Notes under the pieces: generated by a model
Database searches by the model: none
What the model saw: the letters and a program-made list of their open reading frames with translations, nothing else
What the model was told of the DNA's origin: nothing
Shown: positions 54,935 through 64,000 of the stretch, piece by piece
Numbering within the stretch: position 1 is the first letter of the stretch
Layout: every line of letters starts with the position of its first letter
Assembly: GCA_963575645.1 (NCBI GenBank)
Contig: OY754470.1
Span: 46,841,201 to 46,905,200 of the forward strand
Direction of reading: 5' to 3'
From: Xanthostigma xanthostigma
Lineage: Eukaryota > Arthropoda > Insecta > Raphidioptera > Raphidiidae
DNA: 64,000 nt
Position numbers and translations under genes: made by a program

Positions 54935-55160
54935 ATCATTAAGAAAAATCGCACGATTATGGACAAAAAATCAGATTTTTTTAGTATATCACGTTTCATT
55001 TATAAATTTAGACTTTTTCAAAACAATAATTTTTTGTATGTACTTGAAAAAACCTAAATCTATAGACGAAATGTAATGTTTTGTCCACAATCCTGCGATT
55101 CTTCTTATTAATTATTATTATTATTATCTCGATGGACACGATATCTAATATATCGTCGTT
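54935..55160. mobile_element. Palindromic hammerhead-family element (U3/A8 variant)
   Basis: The left core at 54990-55021 (minus) reads TTGAAAA...GAAACGTG; the right core at 55044-55075 (plus) reads TTGAAAA...GAAATGTA. Both keep the U3/A8 pairing seen at 46017-46048, but the left has G at H17 and the right has lost the GAAAC. Ends share GATGGACACGATATCTAATA with 45929-46085. Confidence 0.5.
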
Positions 55161-56278
55161 GGTTCTGTAATACCTCTTATGTGCAAAAAGTAAAATTTGC
55201 AGGAAAGGCCAAAAAGTGGTTATTTCAGCAATGGATGGTAAGAACTAGCAATTTCAGAGGTATATTACTAATTCGTACTTATCTTCACTATACATGTTTA
55301 ATTAAGACGAAATATTTTCTTAAAAAATATTTAACGTTAATTTCGGATTTATTGGCACATGGGAGGAATTATTTGATACAACTTTTCACATAAGAGTTAC
55401 TTTCCCTTGTTGGTTACTGTAAAATTAATTTGGAGGTATTACTAGTGTATAGAGCTCCGTTTCCTGAATCTTTTCATCTAAAAAACGCAAAATCTGCCAA
55501 CTATCCACATAAGAGCTATTATAGAGCCAACGACGATATGCCAAAAACGACGTTTAGTTTTTTTTTTTCGATGTTCTTCCCTTTTTTTGGCATCGATTGT
55601 TAGTTGTGTGGGAAATCCACCTATTTCGAACCGCTGTATCTACATTTTGAAACTGACCTGGTGATGACATCAAATCTAATGAAGTACTATTACCCAATAT
55701 AATTTAAATTCGTAGCTATTTTTGTAAAAGGCTATCAAAACTTATTGAAATGTGAACGTGATCGGTTATTGTAATAAATATTGTAATTGTTTGATTTGAG
55801 AATTGTGTTTAATCATTTTACCTGATTTTGAAATTCCTACAGTTGCCATAATATATCAATCGATGTTAACATCGATATTTTTATTTCGATCCCTACCTTG
55901 TGGTAAAATTGAGCTATTTCAAACGAGTTCGTGTTTGTAGGAATAATTGAGTTTTCTCTCAATGTTTAATGGTATCTGTATTCTGTTAGCTGTCAACTCG
56001 TCATAATATAGCATATCACTTGTAGGTATATAAACACTAGGTTAAGTTCGTACTCTCTATATAGGCATGCATTGAAACCCTGGAACCCGGACCGGCAGGC
56101 GGTGCGTTTCCCATACAGAATTATGTACGCCCGAGATGATAATAATAAGGCGCCTCTCATACAGTTGACGTATCTCTATTATTCTACCCATTGCAACACA
56201 GGCAAGCGGAAATGCAGAAAATTTATATTAATATATGCGTCTAAGAACAGTGACGGCTTGTCAATTATTATTATTAAT
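55161..56278. other. No gene recognised
   Basis: A GC-richer patch at 56065-56160 and several 70-codon ORFs. GAGCCAACGACGATATGCC (55520) is an imperfect inverted partner of the string near 55152-55165, hinting at an old fold-back. Confidence 0.3.
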
Positions 56279-56291
56279 AATAAATATTATT

Positions 56292-56636
56292 CAAATAAAT
56301 AAAATTATCATTTTTCAGACTATATATTGACAAAAAAAATAGTAAAATTATAAAGCAATATTTCACTGGATGACGTTTCGATCCTGATTTGGATCTTCAG
56401 AAATAATCTAAAAATATAAAAATTAATTTTTATATCTATTAGATAATATAAATAGATATACTAATTAATTTTTATATTTTATAGATTATTTCTGAAGAAG
56501 ATCCAAATCCGGATCGAAACCTCATCTAGTGAAATATTGATTTACCTATAATTTTATTATTTGTTTGTCAATATATAGTCTGAAAAAAATTTATTTATAT
56601 TTGAAGATTTGTATTCAGACGTTCATCAAAGATTTG
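56292..56636 (+). mobile_element. Hammerhead-bearing element with 13-bp target duplication
   Basis: 345 bp flanked by AATAAATATTATT (56279-56291 and 56637-56649). Opens CAAATAAATAAAATTATC, closes GTTCATCAAAGATTTG. The plus core (56492-56523) has CTGAAGA, helix II GATCC/GGATC and GAAAC but CTC in place of GTC. The minus core (56372-56400) keeps GAAACGTC but has lost three bases before helix II. A longer relative of 15455-15682. Confidence 0.65.
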
Positions 56637-56649
56637 AATAAATATTATT

Positions 56650-56927
56650 AATAATAATAATAATAAAATTTGTTTATTGCGTTGACAAAAATGTGTGGAA
56701 TAAGTCATAAAATTACAAATTACAACGAGGTAGAAAAAAATTCCTGGATGGAATAGAATGTGTCCTTAATTAAGAGACGCTTGACGGTCCGTTTGAAACA
56801 AAATAGGCTATTAATAGATTTTACATTAGCCGGTTATTGATTGTACAGTTTTATAGGCATAGAATTGAGGCATCGATAGCTGGTAGAAATATTATTTTAT
56901 TTTAATTTTTGATATCATAGATTTAAA
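56650..56927. other. ATA repeat and unremarkable sequence
   Basis: AATAAT repeat at 56649-56668; otherwise nothing recognised. Confidence 0.4.
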
Positions 56928-57083
56928 TTTCCCACAAAAAAGGTCCTTAGTACTAAACCCGTGAATTCATTATTTTCAAAGATATATTCGTTTAAACATT
57001 CCCATAAAAATCGGATTTCGTGTAAACGAGCGTATCTTTGAAAATATTGGCGGGTTTAGTACTAAGGAACTTTTTCGTGGGAA
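56928..57083. repeat. Inverted repeat
   Basis: ATTTCCCACAAAAAAGGTCC, TTAGTACTAAACCC, TTTTCAAAGATA and a CGTTTAAAC block, inverted at 57015-57083. Arms about 68 bp. Confidence 0.65.
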
Positions 57084-57216
57084 ATTCAATTCTCTCCAAA
57101 TTGCTGCTGTCAAAAATTAAAAAAAAAAATGTTTTCTGCCAGCAATCCATGTTTGAGTAAAAACGTCGTTTTTCCCATGTTAATAAAATGGGAAACAAAC
57201 TCGGTTTGCGCCGTTC

Positions 57217-57262
57217 ACAGGTACAAACCGGGGGAAACAATTCCCCCCGGTATTGTACCTGT
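57217..57262. ncRNA. Strong 46-nt hairpin
   Basis: ACAGGTACAA, one unpaired A, CCGGGGG; loop region GAAACAATT; then CCCCCCGG, TAT and TGTACCTGT. About 18-19 pairs with a tiny loop, much GC-richer than the surroundings. Could be a transcribed hairpin, a MITE end or chance palindrome. Shorter than a typical pre-miRNA. Confidence 0.4.
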
Positions 57263-58270
57263 CGGCAACAGCAAGGAAATTATTAAAATTCCCTCAAAAA
57301 AATAATGATAAAACAATAACACGATAAATACTTTTTTAGTGGTACTTATCGTCAGATTAATTAAAAAAATAATGTATGCCTTTATGATTCTAATCTATTG
57401 TTTTACTTATTTTTATTCTTTTGTATTATTTTTCTGTCGTCTGTACTATTTTATTTTACCTGTTATTGGACTTCGGTCTGTTGGTATTTGAATAAATAAT
57501 AATAATAATAATAGCTCTAACAGCCGAAAAGAATAAATAAAAAAAAATATTATTTTAAACTTTTCTCATGTCAGATGCAAGCATCAGTTCATATTAATAC
57601 ACATCACGTACTGCAAAGGAACTGATCGCCATAAATTTTCAACAAAAATAACACAGACGTAAAATCCTCCGTTAAAAAAAAAACAGCAAAAAAAGAATAA
57701 TGTTTTGCGTACATCCCATATGATGATAATGTAACCCAATATCATCAGAGACACTAATCCTAATAACGTCACGTTCTACAAGTCAATTTAGTGCTCATAT
57801 TGGCGGGGTTGTTATTTCTCCGCCACCATCGCTCCTGTAGGTACGTACGTTATAGTTGGGACGCCGGATCGGGACAGGGACAATCCATAAGACAAGGAAC
57901 ACATTCTTTCGTCTCACACACACACATACAAACACACAAGTGAGGTGTATTGTGTGATGCAGAGATGCACCTGACGTGTGCGTCTCACACTCCCTCATCT
58001 CACTATACATAGTTTTTGCGGATGGGAAAACACGAGTCTCATCCAAGCAAACAGCTTTGAGGTTATACGTAAAAACACGAATGAGAGCTGTTCACGACTA
58101 TATCAGATATATTAATACGCTAAGGTTAAGAATGTTTGCCTCCTTTTTTAGAAAAAATCTCACAATTTCTCCAGATAAATTATATATCATTTTACAGATA
58201 ATTGCTTGCTCTACTGACATCGTCAACTAAAAAATGTATTATTGCTGTTGTTTTTGTAAATTAATTAAAA
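57263..58270. other. No gene recognised
   Basis: CA-rich simple sequence at 57918-57945, AATAAT repeat at 57493-57512, and a family-A-like AGGTTATACGTAAAAACACG at 58050. Confidence 0.35.
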
Positions 58271-58565
58271 TACAGCAACGCTGAACAACGTCTGCCATCT
58301 GACGGCTTTATTTTGAAACAACGTCAACACTTCGATCTGTCATCTGACCTTCATATTGTAATACAACAGACACAATACTGTATACTGCCATCTGACGGCT
58401 TTAATTTTGAAACAGCGAGCAACGCTGAACAACGTCACAGCAATGCTGCATGATGCCATCTGACGGCTTAGCTCAACGATTTTGCTACTTGCGTCTCTAT
58501 ATGACAATTTTAGTAAAATATTTCTTCGATCTGTCATCTGAGCTTCATATTGTACCTAATACAAC
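58271..58565. repeat. Imperfect tandem repeats with GCCATCTGACGGCTT
   Basis: GCCATCTGACGGCTT occurs three times (about 58293, 58387, 58453). CAACGCTGAACAACGTC occurs twice and CTTCGATCTGTCATCTGA twice. Units of mixed order and length. Confidence 0.7.
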
Positions 58566-58779
58566 AAAAAGAAAAACGTTATAAGCAGTGTGCAAAATTA
58601 GAAATGAATTGAATACCTGCAATCATATTTAAAAAAATAATTTTGTAAAGTGATAATTATTATACTTATTTAGTGCGAATAATTCGTACAGGTCACACTA
58701 GTTAGCTAAAATGTAATATATAGATATGACATCTAAACAACAGTTGAAAGGTGATTTTTTCAAGTACCTTGCACGAAAT

Positions 58780-59380
58780 GGTGCAAAAGAACGACCGAAA
58801 GACTAGATTTTTCGCTATAAAAAAACGGCCAAATGCGAGTCAAACTCGCGAACCGAGTGTTCCGTGCAAACTTGTAGAGTTCGTCCATCACGGGAATCGA
58901 GTCGCGAAGATTTTTCCCGCTTAGCCGTTGGAAAACTGTTGTACCCATACATCGACAGATCTCGCGGTCAGTTTTCCAACTTAGCGTGTAATTGCAATGA
59001 GTTCAGATGAACTACTGAACTGTATTTACCTCGTGGCTATATCTGACAGCTTAGTTGTCGTACCGCGATGTATGCGAAAGTTCTCATATTGTGCTATATA
59101 AAACGCACAGGTAACGGACGCTTGTTTTGTATTAGAACGGGTACTGTGTACGTGCGTAGCATGTTGTTGCGGTTTAAAAACATTTTTTTTGTGTAACTTC
59201 AAATTTGCGCTTTTTGGATTTTTTCCTTTGCTTGTGCTTTAAGACATTGCTTCTTGTCAAATTTCATGATTCTAGGTCAACGGGATTTGATTCCCAAGAG
59301 GCTTGACAGACAGACGGACAACAATGTGATCCTATAAGGGTTTCTTTTTTCCTTTTGAGGTACGGTACCCTAATTAGTGT
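58780..59380 (+). repeat. Interspersed lepidopteran-type repeat
   Basis: Contains ACGGCCAAATGCGAGTCAAA then CTCGCG at the start and GACAGACAGACGGACAACAA, a TCCTATAAGGGTTTC block, and GGTACGGTACCCTAA at the end. This combination is common in moth and butterfly introns. No coding. Confidence 0.5.
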
Positions 59381-59443
59381 CAAAATTTCAAAGCAATCGG
59401 TGAAGATCTTTCGGAGATTTAAGAACATTTTTATTTAATAATA

Positions 59444-59736
59444 AAATTATACGGGATACAAGGCTAAAATATTAAAACAATTTTTATTTACTAGAACATT
59501 ATTTATTGGTCAACGTTTCGGCAGTATTTCTTGCCTGCTTCAGGACCATAAAAATCTTGAGTAAAAAGTCACAAAATTAAAAACATAAATTAATAATTTA
59601 AATGTTTTTAATTTTGTAACTTTTCACTAAAGATTTTTATGGTCCTGAAGAAGCCAAGAAATACTGCCGAAACTTTGACCAATAAATAATGTTTTAATAT
59701 TTTAGCTTTGTATCTCGTATAATTTTACAATGTGTC
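59444..59736. mobile_element. Palindromic element with two decayed hammerhead-like cores
   Basis: Arms of about 110 bp: GATACAAGGCTAAAATATTA, ATTATTTATTGGTCAACGTT, TCGGCAGTATTTCTTG, inverted at the right. The minus core (59512-59543) has CTGAAGC instead of CTGANGA, with GAAACGTT intact. The plus core (59645-59676) has CTGAAGA intact but GAAACTTT. Each has lost a different essential base. Confidence 0.65.
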
Positions 59737-60282
59737 TTATTTTATTTTTATTTAAGTAATTTTGTATTTTGTACTTGTAGCAGGCTATATATACAGTATA
59801 CACCAAAGCAAAATAAGCGGGTGTCCCGTCGTTGTATTTTTTGTACATTTCTACCAGCCCTGGCCCGTGAACTGTATGGAGGCAATAAGGAGGCTCACGG
59901 GCACGTCTCTCTAAGCCCTCCTTAAGCCGGCCTTCCTTTCCGATTTTAGGAAGTAATATATCAGCTCGTAGATTGCCAAGAAATGTGTATGTTGTGTTTA
60001 ACGATTTATATACCAGGTGTTATTCCCATAAAACAATTCAAATGTGCAGTCTTCTTTTACAAATGTCTTATTTCACTTTCTATAATAATATGTGTGGATG
60101 TCTTACAGAGCTAAATGTCTTCTCATTACAAGTATTTATGGGAACATTGTCGCTAATCCTCCAGTCAGTGTTGCCAGGTCTAGAGAAATTTCCCTAGATC
60201 TAAGAGCATTTTCGATTCATTTACAGAAAAGAGGAATATAAAATTACTGCTTTTCATGCCTAGATAGCGGTCGTAAAATGAT
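59737..60282. other. No gene; hAT-end fragment
   Basis: CAGTGTTGCCAGGTCTAGAG at about 60166 resembles the end of the hAT element 61409-61963. The rest is unrecognised. Confidence 0.35.
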
Positions 60283-60730
60283 TATATAGGCTGTGGGCAC
60301 AAAGCCTACTAGCGCCGCTAGTGGATAATAGAGAATCATTGAACTCACTTTTTATGGACATCGCGACATGTTTCTAATATGATAATTCAAAAACCTTAGT
60401 TGGCAATGATGTGTCAAAAAAAAAATGTAATAAGGAAAACTGATGTTAATTTGTTTACACTAATAGCGGAACGTCAAATTGGGGTGCCAATGGTATTTAT
60501 TTTTATAAATCGCCATCAGCGCAACAGCCCAGAACACAACAAGCATTTCCAGATCGCTTAGTTTTCCTATGTTTTTTTTTTGTAATTAAAGAACTTCATA
60601 AAATTATAACTATTTTCATTTTTAATAAACATCGCTCACTGACATACGGAAAATTTGAGCTTGAAGTTTCCCCTAGTGCTCACCACAAACGCTTGCATTG
60701 AAAAATTTGTAACTGCGCCTTCCTGCATCG
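60283..60730 (-). repeat. Inverted partner of 720-1142
   Basis: See the 720-1142 entry; the order of landmarks is reversed. Confidence 0.6.
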
Positions 60731-60921
60731 AATATCTGCGATAATTAAATTTAAACCACAAACGTTGCATATTACTGCCCAGCACATTATTTAAAATCAT
60801 CTACAGAAAACCGCATCTGAATCGACTGAACCGTTTTCGAGTGCACACACAAACAAACAATCTCTCACCCTAAACGTATATACCTTCTCCGTTCCGTCGT
60901 GGGTAAAAATAGCATGTAATC

Positions 60922-62092
60922 CAGTCAAAATAAACATAATTCGCATAGAGCTGAAAATTGGTACAGGTCTTAAGTACACTATTACACATAAAATATCAAA
61001 AGTTCCCAGCGATCCTATATCAAAGTTTATTCAAGGTCAAATGTCAAAAGTATCGTTGTCTTACACTTTTTACGTAAACGGTAATTGTTATCTACAAATA
61101 GGTCAGACAAAAGTTGTAGATCGTGCAATTGTCTACAATAACTGTTCTTATATTTTTTTTTCCTATACGAATCACTATTCCTGAGATATAGAATTTAAAT
61201 GTCTATCAAAAATAACGTTAAATATTAATATGCATGTTATTGTTTTCGATGTATGAAATCACAATTTCAAAAGAATGGTATTTCGTAGGAAAAAAAGTAC
61301 AAGAACAATTCTTGTAGACAATTGCATGATCTACAACTTTTGTCTGACCTATTTTTAGATAACATTTACCGCTTACGAGAAAAGTGCAAAAAACTCGATA
61401 CTTGTAACCAGCGTTGCCAGACGTCCCGATTTTGGCGGGACGTCCCGATTTTTAAATCAAAATTAAATGTCCCGCGCGGGACAGGCTCAGTCCCGCTTTT
61501 CGGGGATAACTCGGGGATAACTTTAATAGAAGTTAAATCTTATTCTTCACAGAAATATGAATAATTAATTATTCTCTTATTGTATAAGTTGCAATTTGTA
61601 ACACTCACTCCACAGACTATTGTTTGAAACGCCATATTTTTCTAATGAATAAAACTTTTGATTTTGATTTCTGTTTTTTTTTTATTTATTCTGAAGACGA
61701 ATAAGACTCAACTATTTAACAATAGGGTAAATCTGATTTAAAATATTATATTTTTGTTAAAATACATTTACTATGGCTATTTTTGCTATCTATTGTCACG
61801 TAAACGTAATTTTAATTCAAATAAAAAGATAAATGGGTATTTGAAAACTTCTGATTATATACGTTTTTTTACTATGTCCCGCTTTCGACGAAAGAATCCC
61901 GCTGTTTTCACTCAAAGAGTTCCAAAATCCCGACTTGACAAAAAAAAAAATCTGGCAACACTGCTTGTAACCTTTGACCTTGAATATTTTTTTCAGCAGA
62001 TGTGGGGACTTTTGATATTTTATTTGTAATAGTGTACAGAAGACCTGTACCAATTCTCAGTTCTATACAAATTTTTGTCTATTTTGACCGGA
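60922..62092. mobile_element. Repeat family D fold-back, split by hAT
   Basis: Left arm 60922-61150 (GAGCTGAAAATTGGTACAGG, TAAGTACACTATTACACAT, TCAGACAAAAGTTGTAGATC), inverted at 61310-61408 plus 61972-62092. The right arm is interrupted by the 555-bp element. A lone arm lies at 14638-14885. Confidence 0.7.
61409..61963. mobile_element. hAT element, exact 8-bp duplication
   Basis: 555 bp flanked by CTTGTAAC (61401-61408 and 61964-61971). Ends CAGCGTTGCCAGA and the complement of CAGTGTTGCCAGA. GTCCCG motifs cluster near both ends (GACGTCCCGATTTTGGCGGG; TATGTCCCGCTTTCGAC). No transposase. The unsplit arms at 14738 and 61040 show the insertion is extra. Confidence 0.85.
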
Positions 62093-62429
62093 CTAATGTA
62101 ACAAATATAGAAAGACAAATAATGTTTCATTTCGAACGATCAAGTGAAACAAGAAATTCGATACGCTGCTTTGGTTTGAAAACTGAGAATGCAAAAGCGA
62201 CGGCAGACCTGGATGTCCACGTGTGGGTGTGCGTGTTTGTGCGGTCAAGTGACAAGTGACAGGCGATATGCATCATGTGGAGCGTAAAGTAAACACCCTG
62301 CACCCTCCACAATGACCCCTGACCTGTGGCCACTTTGATGTTTCACATATGTTTACAATTTGGTCAACATCTCAGAAACATTCGTGCCATGACATATCTA
62401 CTATTAACGTCGTCAATTTATTAAAAAAA
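62093..62429. other. No feature recognised
   Basis: Mixed-composition sequence with a GTGTGGGTGTGCGTGTTTGT stretch. Confidence 0.35.
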
Positions 62430-63420
62430 TAGTATATTGCACAACAAGGGCCGAAAGTGTGATATCTTGCCCTGCGCACCACATGAAGCGCAGCGCAAAG
62501 TTATCACACCTTCGGCCAGTGTGGTGTATACTATTTTTCTTCATACCTCGGTCGTATGCACGTTTAAATTAAATACATTATTGAATTAATTACATAAAAA
62601 CACAGATAAATTCCAAGCAAGCTTCGAATTTATACGTAAGTACACAAATGACAGCTGTTCGCGACTATTAGCTAAAATGCAATAGGGCTGCTATGGAAAC
62701 GACATCTAAACAACAGTTGATTGGGTGTTTTTGCTTTACGACCGCCCGAACGTACAAACTTTAAGAGTAATATATAGATAACCGGTAATTGCTCGTATTC
62801 CTCTCGGGAGAAGAAACTATGACTAATTTGGAATTATTTAACCTTATACCATTTGGAGGTCGGAAATGAGTCATTTTTTTATGATAATGATACTTTTGTG
62901 AGTAATTTTTATCTTATTTTTTTTTACTTATTGGAAATTTTAACACACAACATAAAATCTATCAGTAAATTTCGTGGTTTTTAGCTTAGGAATGTTGGCC
63001 AATTAGTAAGCTATCAGATCATGGAAAAATTCAGGCCAAAAAGTAAGAATATACATTTTTTTTTTAATTTTTACCTCCCAAAACTCGGATTTTTGTGAAA
63101 AAAAAACCGAAGTAGATTTTATCGAAATCATTCCAAATTAGTCATAGTTTCTTCTCTCAAGAGGAATACGAGCAATTACCCTGTATATGCATACCTACCT
63201 CTAAAAGCGTCATTTTTTCGCAATTTTAACTGTACGCGTTTAATTTAATAATTTAATAAGGAAATGACATCTAAACAATAGTTGATAGGTGATTTTTTCT
63301 TTACTGCCGCCCGAACGTACGTACTTCCCGCATTAATGCGTGTAATCCCACCAATTTGTAAATGTGAGACTTTCTGCCGAAAGTATGTACTTTCGATCGA
63401 GCTATGAAGAAAAGAAAATT
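62430..63420 (+). repeat. Repeat family A copy split by a fold-back
   Basis: The first part 62430-62770 and last part 63255-63420 together match 2035-2455. Inserted between them is a fold-back with 60-bp arms, listed next. Confidence 0.55.
62774..63190. mobile_element. Fold-back element
   Basis: ACCGGTAATTGCTCGTATTC, CTCTCGGGAGAAGAAACTAT, GACTAATTTGGAAT, inverted at 63131-63190. Noncoding centre. Confidence 0.65.
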
Positions 63421-63796
63421 TCCCAGTTATAATTATGTGACCTATAAATATTCATAGCTATTTACGAAAGTCAATTATAGATTAGACGAATGCAGTCAGT
63501 ATATAAATACGTGGTCAGCTGCAGTGATTGACCGTTACCAATTTGCTACCAATAACCCTGCACATGTTTCTGCTAAATGTATACAGATGGTGCATTCACC
63601 ATCAACAACCGACAGCCTTAATGAAGATTGAATACAAAGGGTTGACCATACTGTGCCATCTTGAATGGAACGAACGACAATTCATCATTTTCTGTATATA
63701 TTAATCCGGTAACAAAAAGTCAAAAAAATCTGTATATTTAAAGTTTCCATTCGACAGTACGCCAGCGGTTTCTACTCAACCGATTTATAATTTTTT
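63421..63796. other. No feature recognised
   Basis: Nothing recognised. Confidence 0.35.
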
Positions 63797-64000
63797 GAAG
63801 TGGAACTTCTTATCAGTTCAGGCCAGTTTGCCAGTCAACAACCAATACAACCGACGGAACTTTTTTTGTTTTTGATTATCTAGGGACCAACGAACCTAGA
63901 AAAATTAATTAAAAAAAAACCCTTTGCACTCGGGGAGTGCCGGCAGAAGTAAAAACTTAAATATTAACGTCTTACAAATTTTCGATCAAAATGGTTTGTA
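63797..64000 (-). repeat. Repeat family R1 copy, cut by window edge
   Basis: TTTTTTGAAGTGGAACTTCT at 63796, then CCTTTGCACTCGGGGAGTGC and CGTCTTACAAATTTTCGATC, as at 7625-7720. Confidence 0.5.

Noticed and set aside
57990-58230. 84-codon ORF as a gene
   Set aside because: Runs through a family-A-like repeat fragment and CA-rich DNA.

Overview
The window looks like AT-rich nuclear DNA of an insect, most likely a moth or butterfly. The only recognisable host gene is split into small exons by very long introns. The rest is packed with short DNA transposons, fold-back elements, Helitron-like elements, SINEs and broken LINEs of the kind usual in lepidopteran introns. No bacterial operons, CRISPR arrays, rRNA genes or complete transposable-element coding regions were found.

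The host gene is a Pitx/Ptx1-type homeobox gene on the minus strand. One exon (29723-29976) encodes an acidic/glycine-rich linker and homeodomain residues 1-46, and ends at a GTAAGT donor at the codon 46/47 boundary. A second GC-rich exon (41744-41869) is inferred upstream: it has a consensus acceptor, a donor, and a phase-1 end that fits the phase-1 start of the homeobox exon. That gives an intron of about 11.8 kb. The exon carrying recognition helix 3 was not found below 29723, so the downstream intron probably runs off the left edge. Most of the window would then be intron or flank of this regulatory gene. A small first-exon-like ORF (33308-33542, minus) lies inside the 11.8-kb intron.

Layout: 0.2-8 kb holds TIR elements, a mariner deletion derivative, a LINE with an adjoining SINE and a hammerhead-bearing palindrome. 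8-14 kb holds a mariner pseudogene, perfect palindromes, a tRNA-half retro-fragment and a Helitron-like element with a tRNA-Lys-like insert. 15-23 kb holds a hammerhead-bearing element with a target duplication, diverged repeats, a 3.3-kb element with 0.5-kb inverted arms and a pogo-like MITE. 24-29 kb holds a three-layer hAT nest, a piggyBac-like MITE, another hAT MITE and more hammerhead palindromes. 30-41 kb is the Pitx intron with fold-back families. 42-50 kb holds tandem repeats, a three-copy repeat family, a hAT insertion with a paralogous empty site and a LINE. 50-64 kb holds a 2-kb fold-back, a full-length SINE with an 11-bp target duplication, further hammerhead palindromes and a fold-back split by a hAT element.

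The most unusual theme is at least seven fold-back elements from several unrelated families, each carrying minimal hammerhead-ribozyme-like cores (CUGANGA, helix II, GAAAC, then palindromic ACGU or AGCGCU), usually as an inverted pair. This resembles the minimal, probably dimeric hammerheads known from Penelope-like retroelements. No Penelope protein is present. One family carries a paired C3U/G8A change.
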